Below are positions 1-12,509 of a stretch of 64,000 nucleotides of DNA, one piece after another. Every line of letters starts with the position of its first letter. The first letter of the stretch is position 1. The stretch is from Desmodesmus armatus (taxonomy: Eukaryota > Chlorophyta > Chlorophyceae > Sphaeropleales > Scenedesmaceae), in NCBI GenBank assembly GCA_007449985.2, contig VIIQ02000582.1:399373-463372 (forward strand), read 5' to 3'. Position numbers and translations under genes: made by a program. Below the pieces are notes generated by a model. That model was not told the origin of the DNA, ran no database searches, and saw only the letters and a program-made list of their open reading frames with translations.

Positions 1-11
1 TGTCACTGCAG

Positions 12-66
12 GTGATGGTGGACACAGTTGAGGTTGCAGACACCCCTTCTGCTCCTGCCTCCAGTC

Positions 67-119
<53 letters not shown>

Positions 120-325
120 GGAACTGCACCCACTCAGCAAAGCTATGAGGGCATCCCTCTGGTCCAAACAACACCCATCAAGCTCCAGCAGCAGCAGCAG
201 CAGCAGCAGCAGGGTTTAGCTCCCAGTGAAGAGGGCCTGCACCTTCGCTTTGTGCTGTCACCCAGCCCCACACCTGCTGCTCAACTGCTGGTGAACAGGA
301 GGCTGGAGGCCATGGGGTACAATAC

Positions 326-360
<35 letters not shown>

Positions 361-2686
361 GGCCTCCTCCTCCAGCTATCGAGGTGAATGTCTGCACTAC
401 TGCATGGCGTCCTTGCAATTTTATGGTTGCTGATGGATTTTGTTGGGTGATAGCTTGCTGTGCTGGCTGTTTCCCCCCTCCCCACACAAGATTGTTTCAG
501 CTTCCTGGAGCTTGCTCTCTGTCAATGCAGATGTCGCTGACCATCAGTGATATCCACATTGAGAGAGGGCGAGCTTCTGGAGGCAGGACCAGTCTTGTGT
601 GGGCAGGGAGAAACCCTCAGCACAGCAAGCTATTGGTAATAACATGTTATAACAGCTGTTATAACAGCGAAATGTATGTTGTCTCGTGCTTTGTAGTTGG
701 TGCCCAGGCTATGGCTCTGGTACAGAGGACATGGTAGATTTGGTTTAACCTGGTATGCCTCAAGCATGTTTTTGGCTGATAAGTGGGCGTCTGGGGCAAT
801 GCAACCCAAGCCACTACAGGGGCGTTTTTGTTTAGGTCAAGGCACATCCCCTGTGCCCGGCTACGTGCTTTCATCGGAACTGTACAGGCACTGGGGGTCC
901 CACATTACGTAATTTTTGACTTCGTCTACTGAAGGTGGTACCGTTGAAGCTAAGCACGCAACAAATTGTTGTTTATGTTGTTGGTGTTTGAGCTGTACCT
1001 GCCATCCTTCCCCACTCGTCGTCATACGGGGGCATGACAGCAGCAGATGATGGCAAGCAGTAGTGTGCAAGTCTAACCAGGAGACTCGCTCCTGCATCGC
1101 AGCTCTTGCGGAAAGGCAACCAATAAGCTACTTTTATTTAAAAAGACCATCTGCGGCCCACCTCATCAGCCCAGAGGCAGAGTGGAATTGACCGGTCAAC
1201 GTGAGCATGCAGTATGCGCTCGAAAACTACATAAACTGCATGTGCACATAACCAGCTTTGCTTGCGAACGCTTGCCCAGCGCAGTTGAGGCAGCTGAAGT
1301 TCGGATGACTGATCAACAGCAGTAGAAGCCTCACAGAGCCTAGCGGTCCAGGCAGCGCCTAAGCAAAGCCAAAGAACATGATTTATGTTACAGTATGCTA
1401 GAGAACGCCTTTCTTGAGCCATCGGAGGCATGTGTTGGGTTCGGAAAGACATGAGATCCAGCATTCGCCCCGTTTGCCAAACGTGATTGATTCTGTCTTA
1501 CAGATGCAATTGTTGATTTTACAGCTTGTTTACAAGTGCGCGCAAGGCTGCACCTGCTTGCTGATTGCGTGCTGTGCTATTGACAGCAGCAGGCTCAGCT
1601 GGAGCTGCACCAATAAACGAGATGAAAGGCAAACGCAGGTCCTAAATTGATGCAACTTGAACAAGGACGTGTTTGGACTTCTGCCACGACAGCAGGCACC
1701 CTGTGCTTGCTTACAGGGGCCAGAACGGCGAATATATTTCAACAGTAAAGTATAAAGAGCAAGGGGCCTTACGGCGATCAAGCACGCCAGCAGGGAATTG
1801 GTGACCCTGACTCATTCCAATGTTTGCCGCACAGGCCCTGGAGGCTGCCCCTCACAAAGTCAAAAGTCGAAATTAGTCAACTGTGACCCCTCAGCTACTG
1901 CTAGGGGACCGCTCTGAGCCAGCCAACCCACCCCAGCTACTGCCTACAGTACTAGCAGTGTACTGCCAGGAGCGCAGGGCTGGGGAAGGTGTGCAAGGTG
2001 CTGTAGTAAAAAATTACTGTTTGAGGCATACCAGGTTAAGAACGTCCGGGGTCAGTATACAGGCTGTCCTCTGCACTCTTTCCATCCCCCCCCCCCCCCC
2101 CCCCCCCCCCGCTCAAGCACCTCAAGGAGTTTGCGCCAAATGCTGTCACAGCTGCTGCTGTTCCCTGCAGGTTGGTGCCCAGGACATGGCTATTGTTGAG
2201 AGCTTGGCGCGCTAGCCAGCTGTAACACCCCCCCCCCCCCCCCACACACACACACATGTAAATGCTTGATGCAACCATGTGTCAAACACACACCCGCCGC
2301 CTACAGACAAGACGGTTTTGCCCTTGTCGTGGAACCAGTTCACAGGCTGTGTCACCTGTACACTCCTTGACTCCCCTTGGATCCAGTCCTGGAATGGTTT
2401 GCAGCCCATCTCGCTGCTGCTGCTGCTGCTGTTGCTGTTGTCCCTGCAGGTTGGAGCTCAGGCCATGGCTGTTGTTGAGAGCTTGGTGCGCTAGCCAGCT
2501 GTAACACCCCCCCCCCCCCACACACACACACACATGTAAATGCTTGATGCAACCATGTGTCAAACACACACCCGCCGCCTACAGACAAGACGGTTTTGCC
2601 CTTGTCGTGGAACCAGTACACAGGCTGTGTCACCTGTACACTCCTTGACTCCCCTTGGATACAGCCCTTGAATGGTTTGCGCTCCA

Positions 2687-2725
<39 letters not shown>

Positions 2726-4445
2726 TGTTGTCCCTGCAGGTTGGTGCGCAGGCCATGGCTGTTGTTGAGAGTTTGGCGCGGCGGCTGTCGTCGACAGGTG
2801 GTGCAGCTCTGCTGGTGGACTATGGAGCCAACAAGCCATACAGCAACTCACTCACAGGCAAGCAAACAGTTAGTGGGGGTCACTTGGCCGATCATCGGAG
2901 AGTTTCACTGGTTGCGGCAAGTGGTGCACAATTGACAGGCCGTTGACTGGGACCACCCCCACCTGGCACACAACTACTGCAGTCACTGCAGTGCGGGTGT
3001 TTGCCTCTCACAACCACCTGTTGAGTACCGGTATGCTGTGTACGTCATGACCACACTTTTCTGCGGTGTGCTGCACCATGCAGGTATCCGCAACCACCAA
3101 GGCGTGCACCCACTGTCACAACCGGGCACAGCAAACCTGTCAGTCTGAGGCTCATTATGCACACCCTCAACCCTCCTCCTCATACTGTGTTTGGGGCGCG
3201 TTATACTGTGTGCTGAACCACCCCCACTTCAAAGCATTAGGCACATATGCTTCAACGTACGGGCTACGTGTGTCTGCCGTGTGCTGCACCTTATAGGTAT
3301 CCGCAACCACCGAGGCGTGCACCCACTGTCACAACCGGGACAGCAGACCTGTCAGCCTGAGGCTCATTGTGCACCCTTGCCCCCCCCCCCCTGTGTTTTG
3401 GTGCCTCCTATGCTATATGCTGACCCCCCTCCCAAGCATATGCAGTATGGTCAGAAGGACTTTAGCCTACTCGGTAGACAGGTATGGTGCACATGTCTGC
3501 CGTGCGCTGCTTTATGCAGGTATCCGGAACCACCGAGGCGTGCACCCGCTGTCACAGCCTGGCACAGCAGACCTGTCAGCTTGGGTGGACTTCTCAGCAA
3601 TGCGCATGGCGGCAGAGCAGGCCTTCGACATAACACCCGGCGCACAAAGCAGCGCTGGCGGCGGCAGTGACGGCAGCAGTGGTGGCAGCAGTAGTGGCAG
3701 CAGCGGCGGCAGCAGCAGCGGCGGCGTGGATGTGTTTGGTCCTGTGACGCAGGCGCACCTGCTGCACTCCCTGGGTATCCAGGCCAGACTGCAGGCGCTG
3801 GCAGAGGTGAGGCCTTTTGGGCAGAGGAGGTGGGGGTGAGGTGGGGGGGGGGGCAGTCACTGGTGTCCAAGTCGGTGCCTGGAGACCACATATGTTGTAT
3901 GTGTGTGTGTGTGTGTGTGTTAGCAAGGGATTACTTGTGTGGGTGTGTCGACAGAGAGGGTGTGTGTGTGTGTGGGGGGGGGGGGGGGGATATGGGTGGG
4001 AGGGGAGGAGGGCTTGCAGGACTGCGTTCAATGTTCTGCACTACTCTGAGCTGCAGCAGCGGGGTGTTGGGGCCGGCTGAGGCGTTTTGAGTGCAGCTTG
4101 GAGGTATAGCTTGCTTGGGCGTCTGTGATGTGTTGGCGAAATGATCAACTTTGGCAATGCCTGTGCGTACCAAACAGTAGGACAGCAAACAGCGTAGTGC
4201 AGAAGCTGCACTCACTATTCAATTCATGTCTGGCCCCCGACCTTGATATGGCTGTCGTCTGCGGCCCGCAGGCCTCCACGCAGCAGCAAGCAGAGGACCT
4301 GGTGTCTGGCTACCAGCGCCTGACAGACACGGGACCTGGAGGGATGGGCGGCAGCTACTTGGCACTGGCCATCACGAGCAAGGGCTTGGGGACGCCCGTG
4401 GGGTTTGAGCAGTCAGCTGGCGCAGCAGTTGAAGACAGCAAGTGA
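12..4445 (+). CDS. NDUFAF7: NDUFAF7/MidA-like SAM-dependent protein arginine methyltransferase (5' end outside window)
   Basis: Four exons are read: 12-383, 2740-2857, 3520-3806 and 4272-4445 (TGA stop). Phases agree throughout, giving the last 316 residues. The family (DUF185/COG1565) contains mitochondrial NDUFAF7, which dimethylates an arginine of complex I subunit NDUFS2 during assembly, so a mitochondrial matrix role is expected. Recognisable blocks in order are a core strand ending LRFVLSPSPTPAA, then VGAQAMAVVESLARRL, GGAALLVDYG, the hallmark PGTADLSAWVDFSAMR, VTQAHLLHSLGI, and a final exon matching the family C-terminus (QAEDLVSGYQRLTD). The N-terminal SAM-binding glycine motif lies upstream of the window. 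Poly-Ser and poly-Gln runs from CAG/AGC repeats interrupt the first exon, and a Ser/Gly-rich loop sits in exon 3. Intron 2 uses a GC donor (CAG|GCAAGC at 2857/2858). Family identity is confident; the substrate is inferred. Confidence 0.85.
692..2795 (+). repeat. Tandem copies of exon-2 head with splice acceptor (NDUFAF7-like gene)
   Basis: The acceptor plus the first ~45 bp of exon 2 (reading VGAQ.MA.VESL.R) occurs at 699, about 2170, 2451 and, as the true exon, 2740. The last three lie in units of about 284 and 291 bp that also share a CTG run, a poly-C tract, a CA tract and about 150 bp of intron. Decoy copies run into an in-frame TAG right after the shared part. Confidence 0.85.
3060..3610 (+). 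repeat. Tandem copies of exon-3 head with splice acceptor (NDUFAF7-like gene)
   Basis: Three copies of a ~220-bp unit. Each ends in an acceptor followed by sequence encoding IRNHRGVHPLSQPG-type residues, at about 3083, 3297 and 3520. Only the third continues into the real exon; the first two diverge after about 60 bp. Confidence 0.85.
3897..3990 (+). repeat. GT microsatellite followed by poly-G tract in intron 3
   Basis: Alternating GT and then a run of G downstream of the exon 3 donor. The same order recurs after other donors in this window. Confidence 0.8.
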
Positions 4446-5089
4446 TGGATGTACATGTGCGTGGAGCATGGATCAGACATTGAATGATCTGGGGGCTTTA
4501 TGGATCTTGCACAGTTCCTTCAACGTCGCGTCACTTGGTTCATCGAGCTACCTGTGCATGCAAGCCTTGAAGGCCGTCGATGGATGGATCCTTGCACTGC
4601 GACAACACCTGCGGGTCTAGTGAGTCCTGGCTGCAACACAAACCTTGCTGTAATCGCCTGCTGCCGTGTTCCAAACGGTGCACCATTTGTGCCGGGTACA
4701 GAAGTCCCGGAGATTACTCATGCAGTACAACACTGTTCGAAATTTGGGATGCACTCTGAGTGCATCTGACAGGTGGCCGGGCGTTTGGGAATCAAGTTGA
4801 CCTGGATTGACCCTGAGTGATCATACTTGTGCACAGACAGATGAGCACACGGAGTCTGTAGTCCCAGCTGTAGACATGGATGACAAGTAAGCAGCAGCTC
4901 AAGACAGCTTTGCAAGCTTACCAAAAAGCTTGTGTACCATGCACGGTGTCTATAATGCATCAGCAGAAGTTTGTTGCAGCCATCATCCTGCTGGGACAGC
5001 TCATCATCTCTGCTGTTGCAAAAGCGCCAGGGTGGGAAACACATCTGCTGCATGTGTGGTTGCTGTTGCTGCTTGCTCTGCTGCGTGCA
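4446..5089. other. Intergenic or 5' region before the GT2 gene
   Basis: Follows the stop of the methyltransferase gene. No conserved protein segment is recognised. It probably holds the first gene's 3' UTR and the promoter or 5' exon(s) of the next gene. An ATG at 4939 opens a frame that runs into the first clear GT2 exon, but I cannot fix the start. Confidence 0.4.
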
Positions 5090-8000
5090 GACTGCCATAC
5101 CTGGCTCCCATCAAGACTGGCCGAGAAAAGGCACAGCCAGCAGGCCACTCAAGCGATGGGGCGGCAGCAGCACAACCCAGGGCAGCAGCTGGATCCACAG
5201 CAGCTGCTGGGGCAGGGCTGAACAACAGCAACTACCAGATCGCAGCACACATACCTGAGAACTATGTGCTGTCCAGCCCAGAGCTGTATGAGTCTCCCAG
5301 TGCAGTCACAAGGGCCTACCAGCGCAACACATACACCACAACTTCAGGTGCGTAGCACTGTTTCCCAACAGCAGTAGCAACCCAGCAAACCAGCTGCTCA
5401 GTCAGGCATGCGCTGGGAAGATCGCCAGAATAGGCTTGGGCAACAGCGGAGATGGACACAGGTGTCTGCAAACACTTGCAGCAATTTGCAGATGGATGTA
5501 GCCAGCGGCGCAAAGGCTAGTCTGGAACACTGGCCCGTGTGGTGGCAGAGGTCAGCACGGCGGTGGTACAAAACACACCGCAGGATGCATTGTTTCTGCA
5601 GGGTTTGTCATGAGCAGACGTATGCTGGGCATCAGGCAACACTAGTACTTGCACAAACCAGTCTGCCAAGGGCTTGACAGGGTGTCCTGCAGGTCTTCCG
5701 GTGTGCTGCATGGCAATTCTTCGTGCGCAGGACACGACGCTGCGAACATGCCCGCGCCAAAAATCTGTTTACACACTGTTGTGGCTTGTGCCCTCCAGCC
5801 ATGGACGCCACTGACAGCGCAGGCTGTGCTGGCTTGCGCAATGCTGTCCTGCATGTGTGCTGCTGGTACAGGAGGGGCATCACAAGCAGGCGCAGCAGGA
5901 AAGTCTGCAGCAGCAGCACATGGAGCAGTGGGTTCCAGCACAACTGCAGCAAGCGCAGCAGCCCTCAACAGCAGCACTGATGGCCAGGCAGGACTGCCTC
6001 TGTCATCAAACCCAGGAGGCAAGCAGCGGGTGATGTGGGGCAACCGCACGCCACTGCGCAAGGATGCCAGCTGGTGAGCCCTTCTTGCTGTTGAAAAGGT
6101 TGCGCAGCACACCAATAGCTGCCAATAGCACCTGCTGCAGCTGCCGGATTCGCTCACTTCATTTCGCTACTCAACAACTAGCGGCACTGACAAACCCCGG
6201 GCTGTGCACAGCAGGGGGAGGGGCACCCTTGAGGGGCGCCGAGCACCCCTCCTGCATTGTGCCGAAGGGAGTAAAACCTGGTGACCTTCTTATGGTCAAA
6301 GGCATTGCTCATGCATAGGCGCACCGTGTTCAAGAGCATTATACACGAAGCTCTGGAGCAGCTGGCAGCAGAACAGTACAGCATCAAAGGTGCAGTGCAT
6401 ATTGCTGCCGTCTGTGCTGTGTGTGCTGGCACCGTGTTGCCTGACTCAGGCTGTGACAGCATCCATGTTGCCGCTGCCGCTATTGCAGGTTTGCGCTGAG
6501 CATCTTGCTGCTGTATGTTGCTGCGGTGATCTACTACCTCTACGTGCGCATCGCCTTCACACTCGACATGAAGGACAAATGGTGAGGGATGGCAGCAGGG
6601 CACACAGGTTATGACGCTGCCAACATATACAGGCGCAATAGTCGCTTCAGTGTGCTCAGCATGCCTATAGGGGCGTCACAAGCCCTCCAGCACCAAACTG
6701 CACGCTTCCTAGCAGTGCTGCAGCCTGTATCAGGCTCGAATCAAATTCAAATTCAAGTCAAAGTCTGCTCAGAGTCTGTGGCAACAGAGGACTGCTGAAT
6801 GAGGGCCAACCAGTGTATTTGCTACCTCGCCCTTTGCAGGTACTCCATCATCGTGCTGATTGTAGAGTGCATCGGCATCTCAGCTGTCATCCCCTACGGC
6901 GTGATCAACGTGTGCCACACACACCCTTCCGGCTCACTGGGACTGCCAGCTGACGACGGCACCCTGTTGCCCGACAAGACGTGAGCAGCTATCGGGTACT
7001 TCACTTTTGCAGAGGATGCCACTTTCATCGTGCACTTAGCATTTCACGACAAAAGTCCATGTAACATACTCCCCCAAAAGAGCTGCATCCTGTAGCAAGC
7101 CAGCCAAGGTGCACCATGTGCCCAGCAACAGTTGCGGCTTGTTCAGTGACCGCATGAAGTGTCGACGATGGCATGGCATGCGATCATCTGTGTTTGATCG
7201 TGTGTGCAGGTTTACTGTGCGCGTCCTGGTGCCATGCTATGCTGAGCCGCTCGCGGTTGTCAGTGCCACAGTCACGGCAGCCATGGAGGCAGACCTCCCG
7301 CCAGGTCCGTCAGGCGGGCTTGCTTGCTCGCTGGTTGGCTTGCTCGCTGGTTGGCTGGCTGGCTGGCACCAGTTTCATGGCCGGCTTGCTTGCTCGCTCG
7401 ACTGCTTGCTCATGCTGCGCACACCTAGAATCGCGCACCCCAGTCAAAGTGCACTGCGCTGCCTCAGATGGCTGGCCTCAAGTGACGCTGTCTTCAAACA
7501 GCTCGTCGCTAAACGATGCATGCCCCTTACTGCCTCATGTACAGCAACCCGCACCCGAGCATCATACATCACTGTCTTCGAGTGACTCGCATGCATTCTG
7601 CATACTGACACACCAGCACATTCTGCACATCTTCCATGGCTGCCTGCAGGTGTCCGGCGGGAGTTGTACCTGTGTGATGACGGGAAGGACCCAACCAAGC
7701 GAGTCTGGCTGGAGACACACTATGGAGAGGGCACCTCGGCCAAGGGCAGAGTGCACTATGTTTCTGGCAGGTGTGTGCAACGCATGTGTCACGTGACCTG
7801 CTGTTCTGCCATGCTGTGTCGTCTCGACCAACTTTGCGGTAGGGCATCTGCCTGCATCAGCCCGCTGAGCTTGTGCACAAGTTGACATGCTAATTTAGTA
7901 ACCTGGGGTTGATCCAGCTTCACAAGATTGAAGATAGCTTCTTGTGTGGCGTGCATGCCTCTGCAGGACAAGGGCAAAGGGCGAGATCAACGGCAAGTCG

Positions 8001-9785
8001 GCCAACCTCAACAACGCACTGAAGAACATCATTTACCAGGAGTATGCGGCCAACCCGGCACAGATCCCCCTGGGGGAGCTGGTGGTGGTGTTTGATGCAG
8101 ACATGCAGGTGGGCAATGCTGAGCCCTCTGCTGGCATGTGCAGCCAAATGCTTTTACAATTACGAATTTGGAAGTGTCATCTGCTGCAGGCGCCCTGACC
8201 AGGCCCTGTCAGGCTGCCTTCTTGCTGTGCATTATTGCTTTGCGCCCAGGCAGCAAACAATGAAGTGATGTCACAGACAGTCGACAAGTTCACACACCCT
8301 GCGCCAGGTGCAGGTGCAGGTGTCCACTGTGGCGGCCAGTGCCGGCTTGCTGAACGTGTGTCTTTGCTGTATCGACTGGCCACTGCAGGCCAAGCCGGCC
8401 ATCTTCTGCAAGCTGCTTGTACCAGGTGCAGGGGTACCAGGTGCAGGGGCGGCCAGTGCCGGCTTGCTGAACTTGTGTGTCGTTGCTGCTTCATCTGCTG
8501 GCCACTGCAGGCCAAGCCTGCCTTCTTCTGCAAGCTGCTAGAGGTGATGACCAACGACGACATCGCGCTGTGCCTCTCACCCCAGGGCTTCAGCAACGTC
8601 GACCCTGCGACCGACATCTTCAACAACACCAACCAGCAGTTCTGGGAGTGAGTGCCTGCTGCTGCAAGTTTGGAGATGCTTCATCCTGCTTGATGGCTCG
8701 CACAGTGCAGCTACTGTGCAGGCCAGCTGGCCAGAATGCTGCCGGAAGGCAAGGCATGTGTACGTAGTGGTTCAAACGCTGCTGTTGCTCACATTCGCCA
8801 TCACTGGCCACGCCGGCCTCTGCCTCTGCTGCTGCTAGGTATGTGCTGCCAGGGCTGGATGCGCTGGGCTACATCGCCTGCACAGGCACCAACTTTGTCC
8901 TCAGGGCCAGGGCGCTGGGCACGGTGGGGTGGTTCCCAGGTGAGCTACGCTGTTCAATCAGCTTCTGTGCAACACCCGGGGCTAGTAGTGTGCCGTGCTG
9001 ACAAGGTCAGTCACACTCAAGCACTCAATGTGTGATGGAACATACGTGTATTACTTGGCATGCTGTTTTTGTTTGCAGCCAGCAACTAGCGGTGCGCCGC
9101 CTGCCAGTGCATGTCTGGAGTGGACGTCCACTCAACCCTGTTAATGCTTGCAGCCGCTTTGTTCTGCCGCTTTGTGTGTACAGAGTACTGCATCACGGAG
9201 GACTACGCGCTCAGCATGGAGCTGAAAGCAGCCGGCTTCAAGGGAGCATACATGGTGGGCATCAAACGACAGCTGCTTACTGAGCCAGTGCCTCTGCGCT
9301 TCACCCAAATCCACAGCCGACACCGTGTGCTTGACTCAACCAATACCAGTCCCTAGGATGTATCCTGCTGATGATGTGGCACGCTGTTTCATCGCAGGCT
9401 GAGTACCTTGCCGTTGGAGAGGCGCCTGCGGAGATGCGCAACGTGTTGAGGCAGCGCAGCAGGTGGACCAAGGGGCACATGCAGGTGAGACTTGGGGCCT
9501 CAGCGGCCAATCTGCTGGGTGCCACCGCAGTGTGCTGACTTGCAAGAATCCAGATGCAGCGTTCCCTGTGCAGACCATTTTGCCACTATCACGCCAGAGG
9601 GTCGCACAGCGTTGCCTTTTTCAGAGCAGACGCCGCTGTGCTTGGAATGATGCTCCCGTCAGGCTATGGCGAGCTGCTTGTGAGCAATGTCCAAGGCAAT
9701 CTTTTACCCTAACCCCAAAACCCTAGTCGCGCCAAGTTGGACATTGTGGCCCTGACCTGGACTGTGGCTGTATGTCCTGCCCCTG

Positions 9786-9820
<35 letters not shown>

Positions 9821-11175
9821 CCCTCTGTCCACCAGGTCTTCTTCAGCAAGAGGAGCCCCCTGCTGCGTTGGAAGCTGCCCTTCGGCCACAAGCTGCTCTA
9901 TACCAACGGCACTTGGTCCTACTTCTGCACCGTCCTCACCACGTGGACCTTCCTGCTGGTGCCCTTCATCAGCCTGATGTTCCAGATCCAGCCCGTCAAG
10001 TTTGGCCGCGAGTTTGCCCTCGCTGCGACGCTCTACCTTCTCGCCAACGCCCTCGTCATGAACTACTTCCACGTTGCGGAGCACATGAGGGGCACGTGGA
10101 TGGCGAATGTCTCGAACTACCTGCTGACGTACACGTACGCCAAGGCGATCAGCAACACGATCCTGGCGAAACTGCACATCAAGAAGAAGGCGGGGTTCAA
10201 ACCGACTGAGAAGACGGCTGGTGGCGGTGGCGCGGCGGGAACGTCAGGGGCGACTGCGCATATACAGGCAGCGCTGATGAACAGGCTCACCAGCTTGACA
10301 AGGTGCGGGTCCCTTAGTTTACGGGTAGATCCCCATTGACCCTTTGTAAGGGTACAGGTGAAATGCTGCAGCGAATGCAGACTGGCAGTGTGCAGATGGC
10401 AAGGTTGAGCAGCGCCATGCTGCGCAGCAGGTAATTTGATTATTGAACACTTGATGCTGAGGACTGAACTGTGTGTGGCCTGCAAATGCGGTTGCTTGCA
10501 GGCGTTTCAACCACACCACTGTTCCACAGCTCTACCAGGCACCTGCAGGCAACGCAGGTATGCCTACCCAGGGTCGCCTGCTTTACTCAAACAGCATCCT
10601 TGACATATGTGCAGGCCCTGGTTGCTACCAGCTGTGGGGTTGTTAGGCCCGCGAGCGTGGGGGCGACTGTTGCATCACCTGGCCGTGCGGCTGCTATGTA
10701 GACAATTTTAGGGCATTGGGCATCTCACTGCTGCTTGCAATTTATCGCTCCGCACATACCAGACACTTGGTCAAACATGGCCCACATGCCGTTCCTCTTC
10801 ATCTTGTCTGTGTGACAAAATCACACGCTGCTGTGGTGCCCCCCCCCCCCTGCATGTACAGGTGCCAAGAAGAAGAAGGAGGACGAGTGCATCCCCGACA
10901 AGCTGGTGATGAGCCTCTGCCTCAGCCTGTGCCTCAACACCATCGTGCTGGGCCTACACCAGGCCTACACACGCGGCGGCCTCACTGGCTGGCTCATGGT
11001 GCCCATCTTCTGGGCTATCTACAACGCCATCCCGCCCCTGCTGTTCTTTGGATATGTGTTCAATCAGGGTACTGATAGCTTCCACAACATGTGCTTCTGG
11101 CTGCAGCTGGTCAGCATTGCGAGTGGGCTGGGGGCGGTCGCCAGCCTGTGGTTTGTGGTGCCCATGGTGTATTAG
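5090..11175 (+). CDS. Cellulose-synthase-like processive glycosyltransferase, family GT2
   Basis: Membrane beta-glycan synthase that transfers sugar from a nucleotide sugar and extrudes the chain. Exons read: ~5090-5347, 5872-6073, 6319-6389, 6489-6581, 6840-6980, 7210-7304, 7650-7770, 7967-8108, 8511-8647, 8839-8939, 9184-9254, 9398-9484, 9836-10302, 10502-10557, 10862-11175 (TAG stop), about 780 residues. Two N-terminal membrane segments (VAAVIYYLYV and IVLIVECIGI regions) precede the GT domain: VRVLVPCYAEP, CDDGKD (first Asp), VVFDADMQ (DxD), TGTNFVLRARAL, ITEDYAL (TED), QRSRWTKGHMQ (QxxRW). About five C-terminal membrane helices follow. All junctions are in phase except 6389 to 6489, where the phase does not fit, so an alternative donor or missed micro-exon is likely. 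Whether the product is cellulose, mannan or another beta-glycan cannot be told. The start is not resolved. Confidence 0.88.
7305..7420 (+). repeat. Short TTGCTTGCTCGC/TTGGCTGG repeat in GT2 intron
   Basis: Degenerate 4-12 bp repeats directly after the donor at 7304. No coding content. Confidence 0.7.
8325..8545 (+). repeat. Duplicated acceptor and exon head in GT2 gene
   Basis: A ~125-bp unit (GCGGCCAGTGCCGGCTTGCT to the acceptor plus GCCAAGCC...TGCAAGCTGCT) occurs twice. The decoy exon head is at about 8391 and the real exon starts at 8511. Confidence 0.8.
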
Positions 11176-12509
11176 CTGCTGTTGGATGGGTGGAGAGGTT
11201 GTTCTTGCTATGTTGTCAGCACTACTGAGGCTTCTTTCGAATGTCTTGGAAGCCTGCGTATCCTGCAGAGTCAAGGGTTGCTGCTGCAGGCATGACTGGC
11301 GTTGGGGTGGAGGGCACTTTTGCAGCTCTGGACCCCCCATTGGAGCGGTTGCAACAATTGTTGATGACTTCAGACGCAAGTAGTCGGAAACACGTAAGAA
11401 ATCAAGTTGATGATCATGAGCAATCACCACCAATGCACGATCTGACAGTAGCCACCTCATGTGCCAGGGGCCAGACTTTAGAGCGCATACTCTGCAGGGC
11501 ACGGTGGCCAATTGGCCAGTGATGATTTGGGGGCGTATCCTGGGGCCGTAACAGCCCCTTTTGGCTTAGGGAAGTCAAAGTCAAAGTGTTACAAAACAGT
11601 TTTCTGCAGGCTTAAGGGCGCCAGGGCACTTTTCCAGCAAGCCTATCGGTTTTGAAGTCAGCAAAAGCTTTCCACACAGTCCAGGGGCTATCTCCGCCCA
11701 CCTGCAGCACGCTCGGCCTAAAAGGGCTTAGCCAAAACGGTCCAATACACACCAACAACAGTTTCCCAAGAGCTTTTCGCTATCCACGGTCTACAAATGA
11801 AGCAGTTCCACAGCGAGCTTGTGGACCACCGCACTGGATCAAGGCAAATCTGCAACCGCAATGCTTGGGGCATTGTGGGGGGCACACAGTTCCATTAACA
11901 TCTATAGTAGCTGTCTGGTATGCCCTTTGCTCGTTTCGTGACAGTGTGTTTGCCTGGTTATGTAACCCGAAACATTGATGTGCAGCGATGAGGCTCTACT
12001 AGGTAGATTATATATTCTTATGTACTTAAAAGCTCTCAACTCATGCGTAACAAGCCTGACGTCGCAGGTGTAAGTTTATGCGCTCTAAAGACTTGCAACC
12101 AGCTGGCTGCAACTGCTTTCGTTGTACCTGGTCTAGCCTTGACAGAAGCGCCGGTGTGCGCAATTCAACCTTCGCACAAAGTGTCAGTAACCCGGGTGCA
12201 ATGCAAAGCTGAGTCCGTTCAAGCTGTGGCTGTAGCAGCAAAATCACGTAATCTACGGTCAAAAGCAGACAATCCCCGCAGAAAGCGCAAGCGTGTGCTC
12301 GGTGACGCAAACACTTTGTTGTGCTTGATCTTTAACTGTGGGAACCCCTGATTGTCATCGGGCAGGAGGGCAAGGGCAACAGCATCTGCTGTTCAACCTC
12401 CATGTACAGCAAACTTTGCTGCAGTGCAGGCCTCCTGAACCTCCCAGCATGTTGCAACACCATGTAGTCAGTGATATGAATACGGCTGAGCTCCAGTGCA
12501 GCGACAGCA
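11176..12509. other. Intergenic, no gene recognised
   Basis: Between the GT2 stop and the transporter ATG. A 102-codon frame at 12043-12351 has no recognisable similarity or convincing composition. Presumably it contains the 3' UTR of one gene and the promoter of the next. Confidence 0.4.
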
